Program-made: the position numbers and the translations under genes
Part shown: one piece after another, positions 20,232 through 33,400 of the stretch
How the letters are laid out: each line of letters opens with the position of its first letter
Position numbering within the stretch: position 1 is the stretch's first letter
The notes under the pieces: generated by a model
Told to the model about the DNA's origin: nothing
Seen by the model: only the letters and a program-made list of their open reading frames with translations
Database searches by the model: none
NCBI GenBank assembly: GCA_003508835.1
Contig: PUFA01000225.1
Span: 558,001 to 622,000, forward strand
Direction: 5' to 3'
DNA length: 64,000 nt
Origin: Eonycteris spelaea
Taxonomy: Eukaryota > Chordata > Mammalia > Chiroptera > Pteropodidae

Positions 20232-23200
20232 CTAGAAGAACATATTGGGGACCAGGATTCCATCACTGGCCTGGGATGGATCTGGTGGCCTGACCAGTAG
20301 CTATGCCCAGGACCATCCCATGAAGGGCTCCACGTGGCCATTCTAGAGGCAAGGGGGCAGGGGAAGCGTGACACAAAGCAAGTTTAAGTGACTTCTGCAA
20401 AAGGACGCAGCACCACCAGGCCTTCAGCCCCACAGCCTGTGCCTGTCACACCACAGGGCATCCTACCTTGTCCCTACTCCCCAGGTCCCCTCCAACCCTT
20501 TCCCAAGCAAACCCCTTCCTCTGTCACCTCTCCCAGGCACTGAGAATTCTGGGTTTTGGCATCCAGACCTGGGATAGTCCCAGGAAGCAGAAACATACTC
20601 GAAGGAAGGGCCCCAGGTCAGGCAGCGTCAACCACACCACTACAAATCTCCAGGATTGCAACATGAGCCTGGAGCCCCTCCCACCCACTCGCCTGGGTCC
20701 ACCACTTCCTGCTGCTGTGAGCTAACATCTGTGCCAGACAGCGGCATGGCCAGGTCAGCGTGCAGAGGAGCAGCGCTGCTGCAGGGTGCATGCGTGCGTG
20801 TCTGGGGGGTGGGGAATGCAGGAGACCATCAAGTACAAGGGCTTAGGAGTCCTGGGGGAGGATCTGAAACCCTCTATAACTTTGTTCCCTATCTTTGCCT
20901 CTATCCTCTTCTCTCCAAAAGCCAGTTCCTCTAAAGCAATTGGCTCCAGAGTGGAGCCTCAGAGGCTAGACCCGATGCCTCTGAAAAATAGGGCCAGGGC
21001 TGGTCTTTGTGGGAAAGCCAGGAGAAGGAGCATGAGAAGGGGCACCACCCCTTAAAGACTCAGTTAAAGCTGGACTAGATAGGGCTTCTTCCTCTTCTGA
21101 CCTCTTATTGGTTCTCAGCTCTCGGATCACCCTGTCTAGAATCCTACAGTTCATGGGCTTTGAGTCTTTCTCTCTGTAACGTCAATTCCTTGAGCCAGAG
21201 TCCACTTCAGTGGTCATTTCCTAGTTTCATAAGATGCATAAATGTTTGCACTGTTTTGCAGAAGCAACTGCGGTGTCCCGGACTCTCTGAAGACAATGCA
21301 ATAGCTCAGCTCGAATGAGCTGGTCAGGTCCCTACCTCACCCCGCCCCACCCCCCATTCCCACCAGGCTGAGGAGGAATCAGCTGGGGGTCTGGGGGCAG
21401 AGCACACTGAAATCAAGGTTTCAGAGGCCCAGCTGACTGTAGGCCCCGGGTTCTGCTCCTGGCCCTGCAGAGATGTGCCTAGGAGCTGATCGGCAGGACT
21501 TCCGGTCACCTACGCATGCACTTTGGCCCTGCCACAGCGCCTGGTACATGGCAGAGCTCCTGCTCTTTCAGTGGTGGCTGGATGCAGGAGGGTGGGTGGT
21601 GAAGCTTGGGAGCCAGCTGCCCCACCCACCACCTCCCCTCCTTCCTCCTCCTCCTTGGGGCTCCAAATGCACTTACCCTGTGCTTAGAGCAGCCCTGGAT
21701 CAGGCAGAGACTCTCCCTGTCAAGTGTGTGCTACGTTTTCTGTCTGTAGCAAGTCCAGGAGTTGAGCTGCACCGGAAAGAGGAGGGCGGATGAGAGGCAC
21801 CCCTCAGTGCTGCTTGATTCTCAGCCTCCATCAAAGGCCACCGGCCCCAGCCCTTTAACCCTTTCCTGTTTGTCACCCTCCCCCACAGGGCTGGGGTTTC
21901 CAGCCCTATTCCCCAGCTGCTCCAGCAGGCTTTCCTGGGCACTTCCATCCCAGGACTTGGGCTAGGGAGAAGGCCCCCAGGAGAGGCCAGGGCAGGCACC
22001 AGAAGCCAGGCAGGAGAAAAGCATGGAGACAGAGCTGAACTTGGCTTCAGGGTGTTGAGAAGCAGAGCCGGGAAGGGAGCGTTGCAGGCAGATGGCATCT
22101 CTCCTCTGTGCCACCGTCCTCCCTTCCTCTCACTGGCCTCGAGCAGAGCAGTCCTTTGCAAACAGTCGCCACCAGAGATGGAGCACTGCCGGGCCCCCAG
22201 CAGTGGGAGACAGACACAGAGAGGGGGCCGGGAGAGCCTCTGCCCACACACCAGCACCAGCACTCTGTTGAGCGCCACTCTGCAGCTGCCCCACCCCCCA
22301 TGAGCTCCCCTATACACCCTCCCCCAGGAACCCTGCACACTCACCCATCTCGGCTGTGGGGCATGCAGGCTTGTGGGACTGGGTGGCGCCCCCAGAGCCT
22401 TCAGGGCTTGCTGTCATCCATGGGCAGCGCCCATAACATGCTGGTGGTTACGGGCCCTGGGGACCCAAAGACTGGACCAGTGGAAGTGACTGAGTGCCAC
22501 CTGAGGAGCCAGGAGAGCTGAGGGCTAAGGGTTGCCACCCTGCCTCCCTGTGAACACACAGCTCCCTCCCAGCCGGCTAGCAGCTCTCTCACACTTCCTG
22601 ATTTCGTTCTTTCTCTCTCTCTTAAAGAGACAGGCAGCTGGGCCACTGCTGCCACCTTGGCAGGAAGAAGAAAGAAGATGCTCTAAGTTCCCAGGTGGAA
22701 GTGACAGGACAAAGGAGTCTGAGCCACAAAGAGGCCGGGAACCGACGCTGGGCTGCTGTGGCAGGCCCCAGGCGCTGCTCGGGCATCTCCTGCAGTTTGC
22801 TGGAGCAGGGAAGTTTAGGGCTCGGCCCACGCTCAATAGAGCAGGTCGGGCAAGTCAACCCAGTGGGGAACTACCTGGAAAGACCAAGTGCCCACACCCA
22901 GAAGCCCCACCAAGGGCCAGAGCCCATGCCTAACCCCTCCTCGGAGAAGGTGAGTCTGACTCATCTTCCCAGTGAGCCCGCAGTGCCCAAAGAGCGAGCA
23001 GGCACTGAGGCCAACATAGTGCCCTCCAGCGTGACCTTGAACACAGCACACAACTCCTCTTAGATGGCTCTCTCATCCAAGCCATGAGGACAGCAACATT
23101 CACCATTGGTTTTGTGGACGGCATGGAACAATGTATTTGGAAGTGCTTGGGAGACTGGCATGGAGGGCGTCGAGCCCCAGACACCTTCAGCAATCTCCCC

Positions 23201-23351
23201 ACCGTCGTCAGAGCCTGCCGGGGCCGGGCCCCAGGTATGCCAGCTTCCAGCTGGAACTCAATGCCCCGATGAAATTTCCTAGGGGGCTGCCAGTGTCTGT
23301 CCTGCTCTGGGCAGCTCCGAGATGGCAGTTGGATAAGAAATGGTTAAAGCA

Positions 23352-23391
23352 GGAAATTCCATGTTTCTATAGAATGTTGGAGGGACTTTCC
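23352..23391. promoter_or_regulatory. Pair of NF-kB-type sites upstream of IKBKE
   Basis: GGAAATTCC at 23352-23360 and a perfect GGGACTTTCC at 23382-23391, with 21 bases between them. They lie about 3.2 kb upstream of the ATG and about 1 kb upstream of a candidate first-exon donor. IKBKE is known to be induced by NF-kB signalling, so this is a plausible inducible element. Binding is inferred only. Confidence 0.5.
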
Positions 23392-23639
23392 CATGGCCAC
23401 ACCTGGTGGTTTCCTCTGGCAGCCCCTCCCCTAGCGCTGCGGCACCAGAGCAGAAGCCCAGGCGAAAAGTACCTCCTGCTGATAACCGGGCAGCCAGGGC
23501 TGGCTGCTGCGGGGCCCTCCCACAGGTGCTGCCTGCTGCTTGTCACAGCAGAACCCAGAGGAATGTCCCTGAGAGCCTCCTCCTCTCCACCCAGGAGTCC
23601 CGGCTTCCCACCTGCTGGCACACGGTAGACCTGCATGTC

Positions 23640-23890
23640 CTTGGCACCCGGTGATTGGGTGGGGCCATGTGATTTCCCAGCCCAAGCACCTAATTGCTGA
23701 TGCAACACCCGCTCCCGCCACACAGTGCGACTCTACCAGACGTGGTGGCTGCTGCTACTGCGGTCTGAGGGCCTCAGTGACTGTCGTGAGCAGAGCCCCC
23801 TGCTGGCCCACAGGGGACCTGTAGCTTTGGTGAGAAATCAACCTTTGTTTTAAGCCATTGAGGTTTGCGACATAACCTAGTCTATCCCTA
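23640..23890 (+). mobile_element. ERVL-MaLR (MLT1-type) solo LTR remnant
   Basis: The tail tttgttttaagccattgagg followed by gacataacctagtctatccc matches the 3' part of MLT1-type LTRs. The 5' part is degraded. No retroviral gene is present. Confidence 0.55.
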
Positions 23891-25089
23891 AAAGTCCACC
23901 TATTTTCCTCTGATAAACCTGCTCAGTCCTCACCAGCACCCCTACTCCTCTCTCTCCAGCAAGCCCAATCTCTCTCTCCTGGTGTCTTAAGAACCTTCAA
24001 AAGCGATGAATGTGTGTGTCTAGCACCTACTTGGAAGCAGGCACTGCATGCTGAGGTCACAAAGGTGAGACCTAGGTGTCCTGCAGGAGTTGGGGTTCAG
24101 GACAGCATGGCTAATTCTCTGAGATACGTACTTCAGCAGGTGGTCAAGAAGGGCTTGCCAATAGAAAGGATGCTCCACCGGACTTTGGAGAAAGGGGAGT
24201 TAGGCAGACAGTTGGGGGTCAAAGCTAAGGAATTCCAGGCAGTGGGAGCTCTTGAAGAGGCACGAAAGGATGAGAAGGGGGTGTGGTCACGGGAGAGGTG
24301 GGCGGTGGGCTGGAGGGCTGTGTGGCGACAGTTTTGCAGGCATCCTCTGTGTGGACAAAGCGAATGAATGTCTTGCCTGTGGTTTGGAGCTGCTGGCCCC
24401 GGCTGGGCAGCGTGGCTATTGTTATTCAGCTGGGTTGGCGCAGGGGCCTGGCGGCTCCTGAAGGAAGAGGAAGTCTGTAAGAGGCCTCAGCATGTGTTCT
24501 CAAGTGGCTCTGAGGAGTCATAGAAATAGAAGTGGCAATTCAGAGGTAGGACAAGGACCAGAGGCTGGAAGAAGGGGGCCTTTGATGGCAGCTCTCGGGG
24601 AAAGAGGTCACGTCTGCCTTCACAAAGGGAGGCGAAGCGGACAGCGGAAAGGACAGGATGAAGGTTTGCCATCACAGAGGGTTGAGCCCTGACTCTACCA
24701 CTGGCTCTGCATGACCATGGGGCTTGTGGGAAACAAAATGGGATGAAGTGCCTGCTGCCTGATAGGCCCTGCATAAATACTAGTTGCCTTTTCTGCCACT
24801 ACATGGCTTGAGCCTGTTTGTTACAGCTGCCTCACCTGTCTAGAGCCTTGAAGGTGAGGGAAAAGGAGTAGGGCAGGCGGGTGTGGAAGAGGTGGGCCGA
24901 GTATGCTCGCCACGCTCAGTCGCTTACGAAGGGCTGAAGGACGAGGTCTCAGAGCCCTGCTCCTTGCCACCTTCACCAGCGAGCTCTGGCCGGGAGCTTG
25001 GCGTGGGGGAGGGACAGGCGCTGCAGCCAGACCCGGCACCACTCCCCCAAGCAGTGGGGAAAGGGGCGGTGGGCGCTGAAGGAAACTGG

Positions 25090-26155
25090 GCCCTGTTTAC
25101 ATGTCTCGTAACTCTTCAAACTTCCTACTCCGCATTCTTTCCCACTCCCTCAGCTAAAAGCTGTGCCTTAAACCTCAGTGAAATAAAAGCAGTACTCAGC
25201 CGAGGACTTCCTCGTCTTCCTGCCCCCACATCCACTGCCTGCCCTGCATCACGCCTGCCTCCCCTCCCATGAGGCGCAGGAGCCCTGCTCTGGCCCTGGC
25301 CAACCCTTCCATCTGGGCTCTGTCCCTTGCCTTCTCCTGCATATTCGCTCTTTCCATTTGACTGGGTCCTGCCCTTGAGCAAACAAGCATCAACGTTGTC
25401 CATTTCAGAAACAAAAACCTGGTCCCTTGATCCCTTCCGATGTTCCCCATTCAAAGCAACACCTTTGAATGAGCTGCCAAGAGTTCCTGACTCTTGCTTT
25501 TCTTTCCATTTGCTGTCTAACCCACTCCAATCAGAATCATTTTCCCCCACTAAAGTGCTCTTGTCCAAGTTACCAATGATTACCTTCCTAAGGCCTCATT
25601 TTACCCCACCAGCATTTGACAGCTGGTCCCTCCCTCCTCGTGGAAACACTTCTCCTGGTTTCTGCTGCTGCTCTCTCAGCCACTTACCTCTCATCCACTG
25701 TCTTCTTTGCTGGCTCTTTCTCTGCAGGATTTCTGATTACTGATACATTCTCTTTTTTCTGTTTATTTATTCTTCCTGGAAATCTCATAGTTTGAACACA
25801 TGTATAATGTAATACCTCGTAAAATTGTTTTTGGGTATGATCTGTTGCTAAAACTTCATATTCTGAAGAGTCTATTTGTTCTTTTCACTTGGATGAGAAA
25901 TAGTCATCTCAACTTCACCAGGTCAGACAGAATTCTTGATTAACTGTACTACTTCCCCACACCGTGGCCGTTCTTGACCACCCCAGACACTCACTATCTG
26001 ACTACATTGTTTCATTTTTACAGTAACATTTATTTTGCTTATTTATCTGTTCTCCCTTGAAACTAGAGAGCGCCATCATCCGTTTCTCCTGTTCAATTTT
26101 GCGTGACAGTGCTTGGCACACAGCGGAGCTGAAAGTTTGTTAACTAATGAATGAG
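25090..26155. repeat. L2-type LINE fragments
   Basis: The end near 25980-26155 (tgcttggcacacagcgg, gtttgttaactaatgaatga) is a typical L2 3' end. The upstream part (catttgacagctggtccctc, ggctctttctctgcaggatt) looks like an older part of a LINE of the L2/CR1 kind. The exact family and joins are uncertain. Confidence 0.5.
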
Positions 26156-27439
26156 TCTTTGGCATATGTAATACACCAGTGTCGCTGACTCCTGGATAAA
26201 AGGAAGCTTCCTATGCCCATGGCTATAAGCTTTTAGATTAGCTCATCATAAAGACCATTTCCTAATTCATACCCCACTGGCCTCCTTTTTTGGTTTCTAT
26301 CTGGATGGAACGGACCTGTGTTTCGACTGTGTTTATTGTCACTAGTTTCCATTGGGCTCCGATCGGAACATGTGAAATGAATTGAGGATCCTTTGCCCTA
26401 GGACTCTGAAAAAAACTCTTTGGTCTTTTGCTCACAGCTTGAGAACTAGCTCCACCCACAGCTCACCACCTATACTCAGGAGTGGAAACTCATCCATAGC
26501 ACAGGGGGTAGGACAGTTAAGATCAAGCGACCAGCAAGAGAAGCTCGAGATGTAGCTCTACCACGAAAGTGAGCGTGGGGGAAAGGTGACAGATTGGAAG
26601 TTTGTGAGAGAGCTAAATAAAAGCTATAAATAACCTCAGAGGATAAACCTGAGATTTGCAACGTGTCTAGTCTAGGGCCCAGGGTAGAACTCCTTGTATT
26701 ACCGTTGAACACTGGGCACTCCCTTGGACACTAGAGATTTTGTCCATCTGCAGGGGCTTCTGGTATTAGAATAAGCCCACTAAGCCTAATTGCGGACCCT
26801 AGGGGCTTGAGGATGCATGTTATCTTTGAAAAACTTCACCCTTGAAATTATGATCTGCTTGAATCAGTATCTAAAGAAAAGAAAGCATTTCTGTACGCAC
26901 CCCCACCCCCACCCCCGACTGCACAAGCATATGGGTCAGCTCTTCTCCCAGAGGCAGGGGGCTACCAAAGGCACAAAGACTCAGGGCTTTGGTTGTAGAA
27001 GAACTAAAACCTTCAGTCACCCTTGGTTGTTGCTGGCAAAACTTCCAAGCAAATTCACAGGCTCCACTCTTCCAAGCAGGGACATCTGACTGGAGATAAA
27101 ATGAGAACAGTCCTCATTGAAAACAGAGGAGGATTCTGTGGAGGAAACGGTTCTCATGGCAACAGACTGCCCAATGGAGAGCTGGAAGACTTTCTACACA
27201 ACCTCTCCGGTTCCACACATGGTCTAAACAGAAATGCTAGGGGGGAAAAATCCACATTCTAACTGTACATGTGCCGTGCCTGGCCGGGGGAGGGAGAGGA
27301 GGCTGGCTCCCAGGGACACCGAATTTCTCGTTCTGTTGCCAGGCAGGGCTGTTACCACAGACAAATCAAAATCCCTCCTGGACAGCTGGACTCCTGGATT
27401 GGCGATTTCAGGGAGTGGAGAAGAGATACGAAATGCAGC

Positions 27440-30400
27440 ATCGAAACCTAAAAACGTATTTTATTTCGAAGTTGTGCTTTGGATTTTCCCCAATCCAACA
27501 TCTGTTGCGCAACAGTCTTAGGTTCACACAAAGCATCTCCAAGCATACATACGATATTCCAGTTATCGACACTATTTAAAGAATATACCATTGTACACAA
27601 GCGTGACATACAAGTCAGACGCCACGACACTGCAGTTCCCTGGAAGATCGACTTCTCTTCTGAACGTGAGGTGCACCCGCACCAGCCCTTCCAGTGCTCT
27701 GTCCGCCCTGTGGCTGACGCCATCGCTCATCTCCTTGGGGAGAGACCAGGGTGCCCTGAGGAGGTCGGCGGAGACCAGTGTTTCCAGTTTCCAGGCTGCT
27801 GGCTGCAAACTCCTCTCTTTTTCCAAATGGGGATGCTGGTAGCCCCACCCCACTTCTCTTCCCCAGACATCAGAGTCCACACCAGGAAAAGGATCCATGC
27901 CTTAGGGGCCAGAGCAGAGCTCTTTAAAGCATCATGCTGGTTTAGGCAAGCATATCCAAGGAAGGCTGGTCTCCCTAGGCCCAGGTGGCCAGCTCCTTTC
28001 GGCTTTTCGGTGTAAAAATCACAGTGTGCGACCTTAATTCCAGTTGACTGCAATGAGCTCTGCTGAGAAGGATTCTCCTCCTAGTCCTCTTGACAGGACC
28101 ATCTTGCAAGTGTCAGGAGCACCAGAGAGAGGAAGACAACTTGGCTCCCAGAGCTGGGGAAGTAGGTGACCATTCACACACTGTCCGGTTCATGATGCAA
28201 ATCAGCAGATGGACACTGACCCAAGGGGATCATGAACAGTCATGTACAGGGCTGAAAGAGAAGTAAGGCAGGAACAACAGAATAGGTCCAAAGTGTTGTT
28301 ATTAAGAAAGCTTTGCTTTTGACTTTCTTAGAGAGGAGTGTGCTGGTGGGAGGGAAAGGGCAGGTATGGGTACCAACCTGGATCAAAAGGAATGTACAGT
28401 GAAGGGTGGGGTTCCATTTTCAGCAAGGAAACAGATCCTCGGGTAAAAAAGACTGATGGCTCGAAACCTGTGTCAGTCCAGGTGATAGACAAGGACAGGC
28501 TACTAAACAGAGCAACGAAAGCCAAGAATCCAGAGGACTGTGGGTTGCCTCTCACAGGCTGACTCACTTCCCTGAAGGCTCTTTGTTTCTCCCTTTCATC
28601 ACTTGGGATGGTTTTCTTAGTGTTGCAGGGTATCCTTTGAATTAGCGATTTCCCATAAACTCCCTTTTTCCTTAACACAGAATGAGGAAAATCCTACCAC
28701 TTCCACAGAGCCAACTACCAACCTCAAATGTTGGTCCCAAAAGCGTCTCTAGGCTAAAGATAAGAAAATTCCGTTTCCTATCTGAAGGGCAACCCATCTC
28801 TCCTGAACTACAGAAAATAATAAGGCTAACAGTGCAGCTTTAAAACCAGAAAATAGACACGAGGAATGAGCTTCAGCTTTAACTCAAGTAGGTATCTGAG
28901 ACTCATGGGCCGGGGGTGTGGCTGTCCTCAGCTCTGGTCCTCCTGGGACAGCGTGATACTAAGCGAGCAGGGACCATGGGCGCCAGGTTTGGAGACCGGA
29001 TTAAAGTAGACAAGGGTATCATTTTTGCTTTTTGGAGGGGAACTAGGAAAAAGGCCAAAGAAAGGCCAAAATATTCAGCATCCAAATTTTAATTTTCTTA
29101 GATTCCAGCCTTGGGAAGACGTTAGAGCCTGCGGGGCCAAGGTTCTTAGTTGTCTTTATTTGGATAACAGAAAATAGGTTTTAAAGAGAAATGTCTCTCT
29201 TTAATCGAATTAGGGCTCTCCCAAGCCCCTGTTGGTCCCTGAAGAGAGACCTCACAGAATAACCAAACTAGGGGAATGAACTTAGGATAAGCTTTCATTT
29301 GGGAATAATTTTGGGGTTAGCAAAGCTGAATTTAATTTTTTAATAGGGTAATGAATTTTATGTCTCAAGTGGCCAAACAGGTGGGAGGAAGAAGGACCTA
29401 TTTCTTATCTTTTCCAAACCTGCCATAAACACAATAAAACTCTCTTAAGACTCTTTACCCTACAAGGAACCAGCTATAAAACTGTCTTATATAGGAAAAT
29501 GTCTTAGATGGAAAACGGTCCATCAGACAAAGATAGGAACCCGAGAAATGTCTATACATTCAGAAAAACTTGAGAAGGTTCACAAGATTGGGTCGTAGTA
29601 GTTCTAGAGGACGGAGGGGAGCAAAAGCAAACACCAATGACCAATTCACACCAATAGAAAGAAGACAGAGAGAAAGCCCCCAACCCCCAAATTACAGGAT
29701 CAAGTCCCATCCTGCTGAATTCCATAAGATGAAGAGATTTCAAAGGCTAGGTAGGTTCTCTGGCCCAGACAGAACAAGATTTGTAACGGAAACAGAGACC
29801 CCTGGTGGCTCCTGTGTGAACTGCCACAATAACTTAGAGACCGGTCTAGGACCAGGAGAGGCTACACATGCCAGAGACTAGAAGTGTGTGTGTGTGTGTG
29901 CGTGTGTGTAAAACAAAGAATGGACTAACTGGACTATATATGATTCTCTATAATCAGTACCCAAACAAGATGCCACTGAGAGCTAGATGTCAGTAGCTTG
30001 CCATGTGGTCAGGCATCCCCTGCGTCTGAGGGGACTGAGACTTGAGCCCATGTCCGTGTGACTTGCCTGGCCAGATTTCACAGTGACCTGATAATGAGAA
30101 AATCGACCTCTGGCTAACCTAAGGACAGTGTGTACTGCATCTGGCTGGATTACGACAACGGGGGCGGGGGGGGGGAAGCAGAGGGCAGCAGGAAGGGCAG
30201 GGCAGGGTGATAACGAGGGCTTCATTCTCAAGGTTTTTGGGTGATGGGAAGGCTAATTCCTGTAAGAACAACTTAGAATCTAATTTTCCACTGAAGTCCC
30301 AAGCTAGTTAAATAGGAAGGTTTTAATAACAGTCAGTCCTTTCTAGTCCCCTTGTCTAGAACAATTAAATTATATCCCTCAGACAGTACAAGACTTGTCA

Positions 30401-33400
30401 GTGGACTGTGGGGAAGCTGCTGAGTTGACACCAGGGCTAGTGGCATTTGTTTTGGGGAAGACGGTGGGCTTGGGCCGTGTGGCTGGCGGCTTGACGGGGG
30501 CAGCCATCTTGACGGACTTGACAGGCCTGAAGGCGCAGGCTATGTCCCCAGCAGTACTGGCACTGCGCTGGAAAGCGGGCTCGGGGTCCTTGAGGAGCTG
30601 GGTGTGCAGGGGGCTGGAGGGCTCCGATGTGGGGGCCACCACCGGGGAGGTCTTGAGGGGCTCCAGGGTGTCCAGGACCACGTCGGGGGTGTGCTTGACG
30701 CTGCTCTGCCGCTCCAGCTCCCGCAGCTCATTCAGGGCAGAGTTCATAGTTGCCTCGATATCCTGCAAAACAGGAAAAAGGAGGAGGGGAGGCAAATGTA
30801 GGGCGAAGCCCCCGAGGATCCTATTTCAACACCATGGGCTAAATTGTGGAGAAACCAATGGCGATGAGATGTCCAGATTATTTTACTTGGCCAAACTCCT
30901 TGAACATATGAATGTTCAGAATGTGGGAAAAGGGGGACAAAGGGATTTCCCTTGCCATGAGGTTTTGTTTCCTTTAGAAAGAGTGGTTGAGATGTGTTTA
31001 AAATAGAGTCCTCACATTTGAGAGAATGAAGTATTTCTATAATCCAGTGGGGAGGGAAAAGGTGGTTGGACTAAGAGTGGCCAGGAGTTTGGCCAGGAGT
31101 ATACGGGATTCATTATCCTGTTCTCTCTGTTTTTGCATGTTTGAAATTGTACATAATAAACATTTGTTCTTCAAATGGAAGAGATGAACTGTGATCTTCA
31201 TTCTTGTGGACGTCAAGGCCCAGGGTAAGGGCTGAGGAAAGGGTCATGTGCCCTGGCCGGAAGATTTCTCAGGACATCTCCCCCTGCCTCACCAACCCCA
31301 CCCAGCTTGATGAAGCATTTTCCTTCTACCCATCACCAAGAGAGGGGACCAAAGAGTGACCAGGAGGGGGCGCCAGAGCCCACATAGGTGAAGTGCCTGC
31401 AAGTCACAGGGGAACACTCCAGATTTTAGGAAATTGCAGACCTAGCTCAGGGGCTCAAGGCAGAACCAAAGACCCTTCCAATGCAGCCAGCTGCCTCCCA
31501 GGGAGGCCCCCAGCTCCCCCACCTCTTTCCCTCCCTACACATATGTATTTGGCGCCCTCAAATTACCACAGGGATCCTTTCCTTGGGATTGAAAGATTGA
31601 GTCTTCCAAGCAAAGCTCCTTGGTTAAGGTATCTTTGTCCTACAGGGTGATCTATGAGTTCTGTTGACAGTGATTCAATTTCACTCATCCTTGTGATGTT
31701 CTCAAACCTTAAAAATGCTCAGAACTCCATCTCCCGCCAGAGTCCTGCTCTGCAGCTTCTATCCCAGCCATGTACCTATTCTGACATTCCTAACACCTGG
31801 CGAAAGAGAGAGCTGGGAGGATTCCCCTGGTGCAAGGCAGACTGCAGCCAAGAGCTTAAGTAGAGTCACAGAAATAGAAGGCTAGCAAAGCGAGACATCT
31901 TGGCCCCGGAGCTTAACACTGAGCTCGCCAGGTACACCTTCCCTAAGCAGAGCACCACATTAAGCCAATAAAGAGCGCACCCAGCCTCTATTGCCAGCTG
32001 GAAGATGGGCTAAGGAGAATCTCAACTCCGTTGAGGCAGAAAAGGGCAACAATGAGCCCTTCGTTCCTACCTGGTCTAATGAAAAGTATAGAGTTGGGAG
32101 AGACGTCTGAATGAGCTGCTTGGAGTGGGCCTGGTAGTCGGAATTTTAGAGGCGGTGCTGCGTCTCTAATATTTTATGGAAAACAGAGACTTGTCAGTGT
32201 GGGGTATACATGGACAGAGACCACTGTAACCAGGAAGCTCATCTCCACTGCACCTGGAGGCTTGGACTGGAAGCTCTTCTGGAACCTGAGCCGCTGGGGG
32301 CAAAGTATTTTGGGGCCTTCAGGACCAGGAGCGGATTGTTGGCTGAGCATCTACCTACCGCTAGGGACCAGATATTAGCCTCAGGAAATGGGATGATGGG
32401 ATGGGCAGAGTGGTATAAAAATGAGGCCAGAACTGCATATGAGCCTCAACACTTGGGCAGTTTCCCACAGTTGATCCACCAGGGTCTCAGGACTCCAAAC
32501 TTGGGCTGAATGGACTCTATCAAAATACTCTATCTGTAACTACCGGCTTTGAAAATTACAACAGCCTTGCAAACAGCTCATACATGAGCAAGAAGCCTAA
32601 ATCCCTTTATTCTCTCTTCAAGTTCTTTCTGGGGAGAGAGGGATCAGCAGACTTCTTGGAAAGCCATCTCATCAGGTCCAGATATCCAACAGTCCCTGAA
32701 TTTGGTATGTAATGTACCCGGGACAGTTCTGTTCCAAGTTCTGTCATAATTAGCATGGGCTGCACTAGGCAGTAGTGACACGTGTAGGTTCATGCCAGCT
32801 GTTTGCCCAGGAGCCCTCAGTTACCTGTGCAATGACCTCAGGATCAACCGGCCGGTGTTATTGAAGCTTTTTGACCTTCCGGCTGTCACGGTCTCTTCCG
32901 ATCTGCGGACTGTCCAGCCGATTCTTCAGGGATGAGTGGCGGCTGATGGAGTTGAGGCTCCCGTGCCCACTGATGGAGCACTTATCAGGCCCTTCCTTGG
33001 GGAGACTCTGGCTCATGATGGGCTGGGAAGATGGGCGGCAGCCAGCCCCCACCCCAGGGGAGGTGGGGTCAGTCAGGGAACTGCTCAGCCCATGGCTGTC
33101 GCTCCGAAATGTTTTCCGGATGCTCCCAGATTCTGGCCGTTTCCTTTGCCTTCAATCACAAACAGAGAGGGCAGTGTGACCAGGGAGCCCTTGCTCTGCG
33201 GAAGCTATGATGAGTGAGAGGGGGCTGACGCTGGCACCCAGGGACTGGTGGAAGGATAGGGACACAGAGCAGGCTCTCTCCCTTGCTTTCTCCTTCTCTG
33301 TTCCCTGCCGCCCCCACTTGGGTAAAGAAGTGGATACTTACTTGATAGTCTTGGGCTTTGAGTTCTCAAGATGTAATGTGCTGTCAGGAAAAACGTCTGA

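Larger units (their letters stand above)
20232..27439. other. Interval between IKBKE and SRGAP2; IKBKE promoter and noncoding 5' exons expected here
   Basis: The interval is about 7.2 kb. Human IKBKE has noncoding exons before the ATG exon. Two strong minus-strand donors could end such exons here: gtaagt after 21677 and gtgagt after 22345. Neither was proven. The block 22340-23400 also holds an AP-1-like TGACTCA (22958-22964) and a pair of NF-kB-type sites. A MaLR remnant and an L2 lie further up. No coding gene was recognised; a 117-residue frame at 24014-24367 has no identifiable domain. Confidence 0.55.
27440..30378 (-). other. SRGAP2: SRGAP2 3' UTR
   Basis: About 2.9 kb from the stop to a canonical AATAAA on the minus strand (27465-27460), close to the expected human 3' UTR length. 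A second AATAAA at 29160-29155 could serve as an earlier alternative end. A short (GT)n and a G run (about 30162-30175) occur inside. Repeats are sparse compared with the introns, as expected for an exon. Confidence 0.75.

Noticed and set aside
24014..24367. 117-residue open frame upstream of IKBKE
   Set aside because: No recognisable protein family and no splice or promoter support. The DNA looks like an old interspersed repeat, so it is not reported as a gene.
23900..27000. CRISPR array, operon, riboswitch or phage-type features
   Set aside because: The window is mammalian nuclear DNA; no regularly spaced repeats or bacterial gene arrangement occur anywhere in it.
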